64,000 nt of DNA, taken from assembly GCA_030603445.1 (NCBI GenBank), contig JAUVXU010000008.1, positions 1 to 64,000 on the forward strand, in the 5' to 3' direction. A model generated the notes under the pieces. That model was not told the origin of the DNA, did not search any database, and worked only from the letters and a program-made list of their open reading frames with translations. Below are positions 8,745 through 17,633 of this stretch, piece by piece. The DNA is from Methanomicrobia archaeon (lineage in GTDB: Archaea; Methanobacteriota_B; Thermococci; Methanofastidiosales; NM3). Numbering within the stretch: position 1 is the first letter of the stretch; each line of letters starts with the position of its first letter. The position numbers and the translations under genes were made by a program.

Positions 8745-10757
8745 ATGCCAAAGAAAAAAATCCTAATTACCTGTGCATTACCATACGTAAACAACATCCC
8801 TCATTTAGGAAATATTATCCAAGTGTTATCTGCAGATGTTTTCGCACGATACCAACGCCATACTGAAAATGAAGTGATCTACATTTGTGGAACAGATGAA
8901 CATGGCACTACAACAGAGACAATAGCATTAAAAGAAGGGCTTTCGCCTCAAGAGGTCTGTGACAAGTATTATACTAAACACAAAGAGATATATGAGTGGT
9001 TCAACGTATCGTTCGACCATTTCGGCAGAACCTCAACACAGTTCCAACATAATATAACTCAAGATATCTTTCTCAAAGCTTATGACAATGGATACATCTT
9101 CGAAAAGGACCTAGACCAGACTTACTGCCCCAAGTGCAAAAAGTTCCTAGCAGATAGATTTGTAGAAGGGACATGTCCCCATTGTGGGGGCAATAACGCA
9201 CGAGGGGACCAGTGCGAAGACTGTAGCAAGGTGCTAGATGCAAAAGAACTCATCAATCCCACATGTACTTTATGTAGGGCCACTGCAGAGATTAGGACAT
9301 CACGCCACCTATTTCTAGATCTGCCACAATTGTCAGACAAGCTTAAGGAATGGATAGAATCAAAAAACAATTGGTCCCAAAATGCCAAGAATTTCTCTCT
9401 TGGATGGATTAAGGAAGGACTAGAACCCCGTTGTATCACACGTGATCTAAAGTGGGGAGTAAAAGTGCCACTTAAAGGGTGGGAGCACAAAGTATTCTAT
9501 GTATGGTTCGATGCATGCATAGGCTACATATCCATCACAGCGGATTATTGCAGCAAAAAAGGAGAAGATTGGGAAATGTGGTGGAAGAACCAGGAAGTTT
9601 TACTTTATCAATTCATGGGCAAAGACAATGTTCCATTCCATGCAATAATGTTTCCATCAACTCTCATTGCTGCAAACGACAATTATGTATTAGTCCACCA
9701 AATTTCAAGCACAGAGTATCTAAACTATGAGGGTGGGGCATTTTCGAAATCTCGCAATAGGGGAATTTTTGGGACTGATGTTATAGATAGTAAAATCCCA
9801 GTAGATATTTGGAGATATTATATTTATATCAATAGACCAGAAAAATCAGATGTAGATTTTACATGGGAAGACTTTCAAAAACGCAATAACGAAGAGCTTG
9901 TTGGTAATTTAGGGAACTTCGTCTACCGTGCGCAGTCTTTTGTTAACAAGTACTACGAAGGCATTGTGCCCGAAGTAGAAGACGGCCCAGAAGATATTGA
10001 GTTTTATCGGCAAGTTTCAGATATTGTGGACGAGATGCAAACAGAACTTGAAAAAACACATCTTAAAACTGGACTGAAGCTAGCAATGAAGATTTCCAGG
10101 ATGGGAAATCAATTCTTCCAGGAAAATGAACCTTGGAAGAATGAAAAACGACGCGCCCAGACGGTCAAGACTTCTTTAAATCTTTGTGCTACTCTAGCAA
10201 TAGTGCTTGAACCATACCTTCCTGAAACAACAGAAACAATATGGAAAAGCTTAAATCTTAATGCAAGCAACCACCATCTATTATGGAGCGAAGCAAAACA
10301 AATCCACCTAAAAGGTGGAGAGAAGATGCGAAAACCAAAAATTCTATTCAAGAAGCTAGAAGAAGATTTCATTAAAAAATTAAAGGAAAAATACGTTGGC
10401 AGCAAAGAAGAAATAAAAGAGGATAATGTGAGCAATATGATAAAATACGAAGATTTTTCAAAATGTGAGTTTAAGGTAGCTCTTGTTGAGAGTGTAGAAA
10501 AAGTAGAAGGATCCAAAAAACTGCTCAAATTAATAGTGGATATTGGCAATGAGAAACGCCAGATTGTCGCAGGGATGGCAGAGCATTACAGCCCAGACGA
10601 ATTGATTGGGAAAAAAATAATAATCGTTGCAAATCTTGAGCCGGCAAAACTCTTCGGCATAGAAAGCCAAGGTATGCTTCTTGCAGCAGAAACTGATAAA
10701 GATGTAACAATTCTTACAGTCGACAAGGATATTGAAGCTGGAGCTAAAATAAGATAA
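8745..10757 (+). CDS. metG: Methionyl-tRNA synthetase with C-terminal tRNA-binding domain
   Basis: This 670-residue class I synthetase carries CALPYVNNIPHLGN (HIGH motif), a zinc knuckle region with four CxxC pairs (residues about 130-175) and FSKSRNRG as the KMSKS equivalent. The last 110 residues form a fused EMAPII/Trbp111 OB-fold (GSKKLLKLIVDIGN, IVAGMAEHYSPDEL, IESQGMLLAA), which binds tRNA. In many archaea this domain is a separate gene. A GAGGTG 6 nt before the ATG at 8745 decides the start over an in-frame ATG-less extension from 8715. Confidence 0.96.
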   Translation: MPKKKILITCALPYVNNIPHLGNIIQVLSADVFARYQRHTENEVIYICGTDEHGTTTETIALKEGLSPQEVCDKYYTKHKEIYEWFNVSFDHFGRTSTQFQHNITQDIFLKAYDNGYIFEKDLDQTYCPKCKKFLADRFVEGTCPHCGGNNARGDQCEDCSKVLDAKELINPTCTLCRATAEIRTSRHLFLDLPQLSDKLKEWIESKNNWSQNAKNFSLGWIKEGLEPRCITRDLKWGVKVPLKGWEHKVFYVWFDACIGYISITADYCSKKGEDWEMWWKNQEVLLYQFMGKDNVPFHAIMFPSTLIAANDNYVLVHQISSTEYLNYEGGAFSKSRNRGIFGTDVIDSKIPVDIWRYYIYINRPEKSDVDFTWEDFQKRNNEELVGNLGNFVYRAQSFVNKYYEGIVPEVEDGPEDIEFYRQVSDIVDEMQTELEKTHLKTGLKLAMKISRMGNQFFQENEPWKNEKRRAQTVKTSLNLCATLAIVLEPYLPETTETIWKSLNLNASNHHLLWSEAKQIHLKGGEKMRKPKILFKKLEEDFIKKLKEKYVGSKEEIKEDNVSNMIKYEDFSKCEFKVALVESVEKVEGSKKLLKLIVDIGNEKRQIVAGMAEHYSPDELIGKKIIIVANLEPAKLFGIESQGMLLAAETDKDVTILTVDKDIEAGAKIR

Positions 10758-10796
10758 GCATATTTTTTTTTATTTAACAATAATAAATTAATTAAT

Positions 10797-10819
10797 CCGC
10801 TAGCCAATAGAACTAGCGG
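10797..10819. terminator. Hairpin between convergent metG and ftsZ
   Basis: CCGCTAG (10797-10803) and CTAGCGG (10813-10819) form a perfect 7-bp stem with a 9-nt loop. It lies in the 76-bp gap between the metG and ftsZ stop codons, next to T-rich sequence, and can serve both strands. Archaeal termination usually needs only a U-tract, so this role is inferred. Confidence 0.5.
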
Positions 10820-10833
10820 CTCGTTCTAAAAGA

Positions 10834-11949
10834 TTATTTTATCCTATGGATGCCAAAATCAGCCCAATTAATGCCGCCTTTACGCTTTGCCCCAAACTGA
10901 TTGAAATCTTTAAAGTTTATCGTGCCGCCATCAGCTTCACGCCCTGATATCCAAGGAGAAGTGACTCCGGTCAATATTAGCATAACTCGCATTGAATCCT
11001 TTAAATTATCATCAACACGTGCGCCCCATGTAACATTTGCATCTTTTCCAATCTGTTTGCATACAAGCTCTCCGACAAAGTTTGCCTCAGAAAGACTCAT
11101 GTCTGGGCCACCGGATACATGGACCAATGCGCCCCTGGCATTACTAAAATCAACCTCTAGTAGCTTGTTTTTGAGTGCTTCGTGTACTGCCTCTTCGGCC
11201 CTATTCTTAGTGTTTGATTCCCCAACTCCTATCATTGCGTATCCTCCACTTTGCATAACTGACCTGATGTCAGCAAAATCAAGGTTGACAAGGCTTGGGG
11301 TTGTTATTGTCTCAGAAAGCCCTTTTACCATTTCGGCTAGCACTTCATCTGCAACGGAAAAAGCATAATTTACAGGTTGATTTGGAACGAGCTCAAGCAA
11401 CTTATTATTGTCAAGAGTAATAACTGTATCTGCAATTGAATTAAGCATATTAAGGCCCAACTCAGCCTTTTTCTGGCGAGGTACACCCTCCATCTTAAAA
11501 GGCAGTGTTACTACGCCGATAACCAATGCACCCATAGATTTGGCAATCTCTGCTACGACTGATGCAGAACCTGTTCCAGTTCCGCCGCCCATACCTGCAG
11601 TAATAAACACCAGGTGTGCTCCTTCCATGACTGCCTTGAGCTCTTGTCGGCTTTCTTCTGCCGCTTTATAACCGCATTCAGGATCTCCACCTGCTCCGAG
11701 ACCTTGGGTCAGTTCTTTGCCTATCAAAATTTTAGCATCTGCTTCCGTTATCGCCAAATGTTGCTTATCTGTGTTTATCGCTAATGTTTGTGCACCAGAT
11801 ATCCCACCTAACAGATGTAATCTGGTGATTGTATTATTTCCTGCCCCACCACAACCGACGACAGCGATACGTGCTTTTCCAAAAGAATCTTCATTTATCA
11901 CATTAGTGCCATTAGTGTAACGGTTTGCATTTTCAATAATGCTTTTCAT
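10834..11949 (-). CDS. ftsZ: Cell division GTPase FtsZ
   Basis: This 371-residue tubulin-like GTPase forms the cytokinetic ring. The N-terminal GCGGAGNNTITRL loop, the tubulin signature GGGTGTGSA near residue 125, ITLDNNKLLE and the T7-loop stretch NLDFADIRSVMQSGG are all present. The C-terminus ends in a short basic motif (KRKGGINWADFGIHRIK) that could bind a membrane tether such as SepF. An AGGAGGAAC ribosome-binding site precedes the ATG. The gene follows a small ribbon-helix-helix gene by 37 bp, an arrangement seen for haloarchaeal ftsZ2, so it may be an FtsZ2-type protein; that subtype is not proven here. Confidence 0.96.
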   Translation of the reverse strand: MKSIIENANRYTNGTNVINEDSFGKARIAVVGCGGAGNNTITRLHLLGGISGAQTLAINTDKQHLAITEADAKILIGKELTQGLGAGGDPECGYKAAEESRQELKAVMEGAHLVFITAGMGGGTGTGSASVVAEIAKSMGALVIGVVTLPFKMEGVPRQKKAELGLNMLNSIADTVITLDNNKLLELVPNQPVNYAFSVADEVLAEMVKGLSETITTPSLVNLDFADIRSVMQSGGYAMIGVGESNTKNRAEEAVHEALKNKLLEVDFSNARGALVHVSGGPDMSLSEANFVGELVCKQIGKDANVTWGARVDDNLKDSMRVMLILTGVTSPWISGREADGGTINFKDFNQFGAKRKGGINWADFGIHRIK

Positions 11950-11986
11950 CTATTAGTTCCTCCTTATGTATATTTTATAGTTGAAA

Positions 11987-12208
11987 TTATAATTCATTAA
12001 TGTCCTCATTGCTTGATTCACGAACACCAAGATTATTTAGCATTAGCTGTGATTCTCTTATGCCTTTGAGGCCTCCAAGCTCCTTTTCTAATAGATCTCT
12101 AATGGCACTGCGAATAGCTTCACTGCGATTAGGAAAATAACCATACACCACGAGTATATCTATGCCTGCAATATATGCCTCAGGAATTTGTATTGAAACT
12201 AGTTGCAT
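11987..12208 (-). CDS. Ribbon-helix-helix regulator upstream of ftsZ (CdrS-like)
   Basis: This 73-residue protein starts with a beta-strand MQLVSIQIPEAY, followed by two helices (YIAGIDILVVYG, NRSEAIRSAIRDLLEKEL): a complete ribbon-helix-helix DNA-binding fold, with the NRSEAIRxAIR signature. In haloarchaea a short RHH protein, CdrS, is cotranscribed with ftsZ2 and controls its expression and cell division. Size, fold and position just ahead of ftsZ match, so it is likely the equivalent regulator. It lacks the C-terminal metal-sensing domain of NikR. AAAGGT lies 9 nt before the ATG. Confidence 0.82.
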   Translation of the reverse strand: MQLVSIQIPEAYIAGIDILVVYGYFPNRSEAIRSAIRDLLEKELGGLKGIRESQLMLNNLGVRESSNEDINEL

Positions 12209-12233
12209 TTTTATCGTACCTTTATAGTATGAG

Positions 12234-12276
12234 GATATTATCTGAATACATATAGAGATAATATTACTTATAAAAG
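12234..12276 (-). promoter_or_regulatory. cdrS-ftsZ promoter with inverted-repeat operator candidate
   Basis: Read leftward, CTTTTATAAG (12267-12276) is a good TATA box, predicting a start of transcription near 12245. An inverted repeat, GATATTATCT (12234-12243) and AGATAATATT (12256-12265), matches at nine of ten positions and straddles that start. A ribbon-helix-helix dimer typically binds such repeats, so autoregulation by the first gene is a reasonable inference. Confidence 0.5.
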
Positions 12277-12388
12277 TTTCGGTGTTATAAGGTAGTTAAT
12301 TATTACAAAGGTGTAAAGTAAGTTTATGATTCATATACATTAAATGATACAAAAGAAAATTTATATTATATAGGGTATTATATTTATT

Positions 12389-12796
12389 ATGGAAGCATAT
12401 ATCATACCCATAAAGAACCTTCAAAGGATGATAAAAAGGTACAATGACAAAATACTTGTATTTAATCCAACGTATGTGTATTCCAAAGAACAAGTTTTAT
12501 TAGCGGCCACACTTGCACAACGTGTATTTGAAAATGGACATAATGTAGCAAAAAAACTTCCCATAGAGTTCCTTATAAGATTATCTGGAAAGAAACAGAT
12601 ATCAAAAGCCGTATCATTTGGCATAAAAGAATTAAGAGATGCTGCGGGTATAGTAATATTGGATGACGAAATAGAAAAGAATGTAGAAGAAGTAGAGATA
12701 ATAAAAGATGAATCCCTTCTACAAAAAATGTATGAAATAAAAGGAGAAAATATAGAAAAAGAAATATATGAAAAGATGGCCTTAATAGATCTTTAG
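12389..12796 (+). CDS. cgi121: KEOPS complex subunit Cgi121
   Basis: This 135-residue protein resembles archaeal Cgi121 (TPRKB homologue). Features are an opening strand MEAYIIPIKN, the helix YSKEQVLLAATLAQRVFENG, then the typical segment LPIEFLIRLSGKKQISKAVSFGI followed by the AAGIVIL strand. In the KEOPS complex Cgi121 binds the 3' CCA end of tRNA and recruits it for t6A37 synthesis with Kae1, Bud32 and Pcc1. A TATA-like ATTTATATTA lies about 30 nt before the ATG. Its end overlaps the convergent phosphoesterase gene by 4 bp. Other KEOPS genes are not evident nearby. Confidence 0.85.
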   Translation: MEAYIIPIKNLQRMIKRYNDKILVFNPTYVYSKEQVLLAATLAQRVFENGHNVAKKLPIEFLIRLSGKKQISKAVSFGIKELRDAAGIVILDDEIEKNVEEVEIIKDESLLQKMYEIKGENIEKEIYEKMALIDL

Positions 12797-14241
12797 CGCC
12801 TTTTCTTTATAATGCCTATAGCAATTACGACTACAATTAGTGCAATGCCTGCATACAATATTATTGTATTATTGGTGTCGGTATCTACAGTCAAAAGTGA
12901 TTCAAGTACTGAATCGATTGTGACACTTGCATATAATGCATACGTGTAAGACGTATTTGCAGAAGAAATACTATCATGCCAAAAGCCATTCATATTATAT
13001 TCATTTGCAGCATTAAGATTACTCAATGCAATAGTTAAGCTGGATTGAGCATCATTTAGCATATTTAAACAATATTCCACCTCAACTCCTTTTTTTGTTA
13101 ACTCATCGACCTGATCTTTTGCCTGGATGTATGTTTTACAAGATTCATCATACAGTATCTGTGCCTTCTGAATCCTTTCAGCAGCAATTTCTGGGGTAAA
13201 TAACGGAGAAATAACTTTTATAACTTCATGGGATATCGTATCCCCACTCACGTTCACGATAGTATAATGGAAAAATCCGCCTTCGGATTCTAGTGCATAA
13301 AGTGGGGCACCGCCACCTGCAGAAATAACATAGTCCACACCTTTTAGTGAACGATAATCATACAAGTGAATATGTCCACATAAAACAAGATCAATCCCCA
13401 CATCCGCAGCAAAATCGATGAACTTAGATGCATCTTCACCTTTTAGGCAATGGTTTTCTCCTTCCCGGGGATCAAAAGGAGGAATATGGCATGCCAATAT
13501 AACGTTTTCCTTCTTACTATCCAATATGCTTTGGCGCATCCATTCGTACGTCTCATCCTTAATAGTATAATTAGAATTATCAAGTATTATGAAATGTGTA
13601 TTGCAATAATCAAAAGAGAACGTGGGGTCTCCTAAAAACTCACTTGCAAGTTCTGGAGAGTTGTTGTTAAGATCATGATTACCTATAGAAACGTAAAGAG
13701 GAATTGATAACCCCTCCACAACGCTCATGAAAGACTCAAACTGTTCTTTGCGTCCAGAAGGGACGATATCTCCTGTATTGATACAAAACGCATAATTAGT
13801 AGAGTCTATTTCCTTAAGTAACTCCGAAAAAGTCTCTGGCCCATCCCTGTTATCTCCTACTACAACGAAACTAAATGCGTCAAGCCCTTTGGAAACATTG
13901 CTTATCACAATATGGGCATGACCAGACACATGGACTTCAAAAGATATTTTGGAAGGAGACACTATACAAAATGACCCTATTCCCTCAATTTGTATTCCTT
14001 CGGCCTTTATATTTTCTACAATAATTGTTAGCGTTTCGTTGCATGAACTATCAAGAGTTATATCTATAACATTAGAAAATGCACGTAGGCAGACCGTGTC
14101 TACTTCTATATATTTTATGATGGCCCCTTCAATACAAATATTGGAACATCCAATAGTGCCCTCCTTGATTGGTTGGGCAGAAACTGTTGTATAAGAACAT
14201 AAAAATAAAAGAACTATGCACAATCCAATGAATTTATTCAA
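12793..14241 (-). CDS. Exported, membrane-anchored calcineurin-like phosphoesterase
   Basis: This 482-residue protein has a signal peptide (residues 1-22, ending VSAQP) and a C-terminal transmembrane helix followed by KKRR, so the enzyme faces outside. The central domain has the full metallophosphoesterase set: VVGDNRD, CINTGDIVPSG, SIGNHDL, LACHIPPFDP and CGHIHLYD. Residues about 350-455 are helical and Asn/Ser-rich. It probably releases phosphate from external phosphoesters or nucleotides; the substrate is unknown. It lies 8 bp downstream of the ABC permease gene in the same direction, so it may belong to that operon. Confidence 0.85.
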   Translation of the reverse strand: MNKFIGLCIVLLFLCSYTTVSAQPIKEGTIGCSNICIEGAIIKYIEVDTVCLRAFSNVIDITLDSSCNETLTIIVENIKAEGIQIEGIGSFCIVSPSKISFEVHVSGHAHIVISNVSKGLDAFSFVVVGDNRDGPETFSELLKEIDSTNYAFCINTGDIVPSGRKEQFESFMSVVEGLSIPLYVSIGNHDLNNNSPELASEFLGDPTFSFDYCNTHFIILDNSNYTIKDETYEWMRQSILDSKKENVILACHIPPFDPREGENHCLKGEDASKFIDFAADVGIDLVLCGHIHLYDYRSLKGVDYVISAGGGAPLYALESEGGFFHYTIVNVSGDTISHEVIKVISPLFTPEIAAERIQKAQILYDESCKTYIQAKDQVDELTKKGVEVEYCLNMLNDAQSSLTIALSNLNAANEYNMNGFWHDSISSANTSYTYALYASVTIDSVLESLLTVDTDTNNTIILYAGIALIVVVIAIGIIKKRR

Positions 14242-14249
14242 TATATCAC

Positions 14250-16052
14250 CTAAAGTCCTGTCATTACTGACGTCTTGCTCTTTAATAAATGATTTGTTGT
14301 AATAATAGAAATCGTTTGTACAACCATCAGAAGCACCCCCATTGCAGCAGCCTCATTAAAATCTGCATGGAAAAACAATTCCTTAATTTTCCAGGTAATT
14401 GGGGCCATGTCCGGATTAGTGGCCCCCAAAAGAATACTTGTTGAAACTTCAGAAATAACATAAACAAATGACAACATAGCACCAGCAACGATGCTCATGG
14501 ATATCAACGGCAAGGTAATCTTTAAAATTGTCTTTATCTTTGATGCACCAACGTTTAGCGAAGCCTCCTCTAATGCTTCGTGCGTCTGTTGCAACCCCGC
14601 ATATGCTGCACGCACAGCAAATGGTATCTTACGTACGACATATGCCGCAACAATGACAAACGCAGGGTTTGTTGGAGGGAAAATACCTGTTCCATAGAAA
14701 ACTACAAATAGGCCGATACCCAGGACTATGCCTGGTATTGCCAAAGGCATTGTAACTAGCATGTCTAATGCCAAAATACCGGGGAATTTTTTCCTTGAAA
14801 TAATATATGCGGCCATCGTCCCTATAATAATTATCAAAAAAACAGATGCAAATGAATACATCAAACTATTTTTTATTGGTGTATACATATGCACATTAGA
14901 AAACATATATGTGTAATTAGCAAGTGTTAAACCACCCATTCCTCCTTTAGTAAGCGACAGCTTGAGTATTCCTATGTGGGGCATGAGCGCCAATGATAGA
15001 ACCCCAATGATAAACGTTAAAATTAAAATAACCTGTTTACGAGATGCTTTTACCGTTAAAGACTGCCAAGTGCCTCCTTTTGACATCATGGCATACTGCT
15101 TAAGACTAATGTACTTCCGTATAACAACAAAGCAAACCAACGCAATTGCTAGTAGTAAGACGCAAAGCGCCATGACTTTGTAATTGTATTGCCCTATGTA
15201 TTGGGGTGCCCAGTTATTGAGAATATAAAGAGTAATTGTGTGTCGTGCAGGGTAGCTGTATGCACCCTGTGAGAATATTATGGGGGTGCCTAGGTCTTCC
15301 AAGGATAATATAAAAGTAAGTATGGCGCCAGCCTCGATTCCTGGCATTGCAAGAGGCAGTGTTATAGATCTAAACTTGAAAAAACCCCTAGAACCCATAT
15401 TTTCTGCCTGTTCCTCTAAGCTAGGATCGATATTTGAAAATGAAGAATATGTAGTTAGGTATACTAACGTGTAAAAATGAAGTGTCTCAACTAGGACGAT
15501 TGCAGGTATTCCTGTTATCCATATGGCTTTCGGAAGAATATGAAGATTTTCAAAAAATATCTGATTGATAATACCATATTGAGATATGAACTCCTTGACA
15601 CCAAGAGCTCCGACAAATGGTGGTGCTATAAGGGGAACTAGAATCAATGCCTTGAATATGCCTTTTCCGAAAAAACTATACCTGTACATAATATATGCCA
15701 GCGCTACCCCTATTATAGTTGAGAATAACGTTGTAAAAATAGCTATAAACAAAGAGTTAAAAATCGCCCCACAATCAGTAAGGCCAATTATAAGTACCCT
15801 TTCTGTATTACGCATAAAAGTTAGATCCCATTGACCTGGGGTACGCCAAAGTTCTGAGTCACTAAATACGGCATTCATGTTTTGCATTGTGAAACCATTG
15901 TCCCAAAACGCCCCCCCTATAATAGACAATAGGGGATAAATCATAAATGTACCAAAAACGAATAGAATGATAATAAGTTGGATTGTAGTAAGTCTATCTA
16001 GTTCTCTTCTGAGGCTATGGACGAACCTAATAAACCTATTTTTTTTATGCAT
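14250..16052 (-). CDS. ABC transporter permease, fused double unit (iron type)
   Basis: This protein of about 600 residues has twelve or so transmembrane helices and two repeated permease halves. Each half carries an EAA coupling loop (the first around SLEEQAENMGSRGFFKFRSITLPLAMPG, the second around ALEEASLNVGASKIKTILKITLPL). This layout matches FbpB-type Fe(III) permeases. The frame is open to an ATG at 16082, but that codon sits in the loop of a hairpin; an AGGA 6 nt before the ATG at 16052 favours MHKKNRF. It follows the binding-protein gene by 49 bp, and the ATPase is probably the gene at 21334. Confidence 0.88.
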   Translation of the reverse strand: MHKKNRFIRFVHSLRRELDRLTTIQLIIILFVFGTFMIYPLLSIIGGAFWDNGFTMQNMNAVFSDSELWRTPGQWDLTFMRNTERVLIIGLTDCGAIFNSLFIAIFTTLFSTIIGVALAYIMYRYSFFGKGIFKALILVPLIAPPFVGALGVKEFISQYGIINQIFFENLHILPKAIWITGIPAIVLVETLHFYTLVYLTTYSSFSNIDPSLEEQAENMGSRGFFKFRSITLPLAMPGIEAGAILTFILSLEDLGTPIIFSQGAYSYPARHTITLYILNNWAPQYIGQYNYKVMALCVLLLAIALVCFVVIRKYISLKQYAMMSKGGTWQSLTVKASRKQVILILTFIIGVLSLALMPHIGILKLSLTKGGMGGLTLANYTYMFSNVHMYTPIKNSLMYSFASVFLIIIIGTMAAYIISRKKFPGILALDMLVTMPLAIPGIVLGIGLFVVFYGTGIFPPTNPAFVIVAAYVVRKIPFAVRAAYAGLQQTHEALEEASLNVGASKIKTILKITLPLISMSIVAGAMLSFVYVISEVSTSILLGATNPDMAPITWKIKELFFHADFNEAAAMGVLLMVVQTISIITTNHLLKSKTSVMTGL

Positions 16053-16070
16053 AAAATTCCTGCCAAAAAT

Positions 16071-16092
16071 AACTCTACCCATAGGTAGAGTT
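16071..16092 (-). terminator. Intercistronic hairpin between binding protein and permease
   Basis: AACTCTACC (16071-16079) and GGTAGAGTT (16084-16092) form a perfect 9-bp stem with a 4-nt loop. It starts 10 bp after the binding-protein stop and, in the direction of transcription, is followed by an ATTTTT run. This looks like an attenuator or 3'-end stabiliser that lets the binding protein be made in excess over the permease; that role is inferred. Confidence 0.6.
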
Positions 16093-16101
16093 AATTATAT
16101 T

Positions 16102-17448
16102 TTAAAGATTTTCTATCTCTTCTTTTATCTGGTCGTAAAGTTCGGCTTTCTCGTCTGCCCATTCAACAGATTTTGCATTAGAAAATGTAGAATCCTTAAG
16201 CATAGAATCATTTATTTCCTGAGCCTCCTCAAGAGTTATTAGCGGCGCTCCCATTATGCCTACATAGTAATCCCATTGTGTTTGAGTAAGCCTGCCCTCA
16301 TCTTTAGCTTTAATCATGGCCCTCCAAGCACTTAGAAGATTTCCATGAGGTTTATTCAAAACAGCTGACCAGTAAGGCACCACAGTGCCTTCATAGGAGC
16401 TGGCAAGTGCATCAGAAAATTCAATACCTTGATTGGCAATCGTTAATTCATAAAGATCTTTAAGTTTGGTTCGCGTTTTTCCAAATTCCGTATCAAATGC
16501 ATCTGCACGAACAGGCATCCTATTAATAGTATCATCTAACCACAGGGATTGCCCTTCGGGAGAAAGTACGAACTTAATAAATGCCTCAGCCGCTGCCACC
16601 TTCTGTGTATTATACATAATGGCAATAGGGTCACCATTGAGCAACGATTGTCCACGGGGAATAACATATTCTGTATCGGGGAAATCTTCCATTGCAGAAT
16701 ATCCATAAAAATCAATAGTCGTTCCAATGGCTATTTCTCCTGTTTCAACAGCGTTAAGCACATCGACTGATCCATAATAAATTCCAGAATTAGCTGCAAT
16801 TTCAGTAAGCTTTATCCATCCCTCTTCCCATCCATAATTCTGAAGTATTATTTCATAAATACGGGTGTTAGACGTCGTGTCCGGTGCATTGCCAATCCCA
16901 ATAATAGGCGGATCCTTAAAATAAATTGGATCTGCAAGATCATCCCATGTCTCTGGTTTGACCAAACCATAAAAATCTAGGACTTTATGATTAACTGTGA
17001 AACCAAAAGATGATATGGCAGCAGCAACCCACGCGGGATCGTCCCCATATTCAGATATATATCGTTTCATAGGGGCGCCGCCAATCGTATCTTCTATTTC
17101 TGATAGGATGTCGCCAAGTGTTTCCTCTGAAAGGGGCATAAGATATCCTAGGTCTGCAAGCTGATCAAAAAGTGTGGGGCCTCCCCCCCATGCAACATCT
17201 ATTCCTCCATTATCTATTGCCGTAGGCCATAGGCCTGGAACAGGTTGCATATATCGTATCTTAGTTATACCTGCTTCAACAGCGTATGTTGAATCCAAAA
17301 ATGGATTCTCAAACACTTCTTGAATTGACGTATCATGGCGAGTGATAATTGTCAATGTTATTCCTTCTGCTTCATCGTCTCCACCCAAACATCCTGAAGA
17401 GAAAAGAATCATGATTACCAAAGCTATGCTAATAATAAATTTCTTCAT
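16102..17448 (-). CDS. ABC transporter substrate-binding lipoprotein (iron-type)
   Basis: This 448-residue protein starts MKKFIISIALVIMILF and has a lipobox SSGC at about residues 18-21, so it is lipid-anchored outside the cell. The mature part is a two-lobed periplasmic-binding fold of the Fe(III)/polyamine class (VDVAWGGGPTLFDQLAD, a late AEAFIKFVLSPEGQSLW). The ATG at 17448 is chosen because it yields a proper lipoprotein signal; the frame extends to 17514 without one. It is first of the leftward unit with the permease and phosphoesterase. The ligand is uncertain: Fe(III) is likely, other anions possible. Confidence 0.88.
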   Translation of the reverse strand: MKKFIISIALVIMILFSSGCLGGDDEAEGITLTIITRHDTSIQEVFENPFLDSTYAVEAGITKIRYMQPVPGLWPTAIDNGGIDVAWGGGPTLFDQLADLGYLMPLSEETLGDILSEIEDTIGGAPMKRYISEYGDDPAWVAAAISSFGFTVNHKVLDFYGLVKPETWDDLADPIYFKDPPIIGIGNAPDTTSNTRIYEIILQNYGWEEGWIKLTEIAANSGIYYGSVDVLNAVETGEIAIGTTIDFYGYSAMEDFPDTEYVIPRGQSLLNGDPIAIMYNTQKVAAAEAFIKFVLSPEGQSLWLDDTINRMPVRADAFDTEFGKTRTKLKDLYELTIANQGIEFSDALASSYEGTVVPYWSAVLNKPHGNLLSAWRAMIKAKDEGRLTQTQWDYYVGIMGAPLITLEEAQEINDSMLKDSTFSNAKSVEWADEKAELYDQIKEEIENL

Positions 17449-17521
17449 AGAGTTGTTATTATTATACCAAATAATATGTGCCAACTTGTTCATTGAAAAA
17501 CACCATAATTCCATTTTATGG

Positions 17522-17537
17522 AAAGTATATATACTTT
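17522..17537. promoter_or_regulatory. 16-bp perfect palindrome over the ABC operon promoter
   Basis: AAAGTATATATACTTT is its own reverse complement. It contains the TATA element for the leftward binding-protein operon and lies in the 185-bp gap ahead of the divergent gene at 17634, whose own TATA (ATTTATATAA) is near 17560. A repressor on this palindrome would block TBP; identity unknown. Confidence 0.5.
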
Positions 17538-17633
17538 TTGATTTAAACCAAAGAAAAATTTATATAACGTTTTGTCAAACTATAATATGGGATGTTACAT
17601 CTTTGTGTAAATATCTCAAAGGGGTGAAAATGA

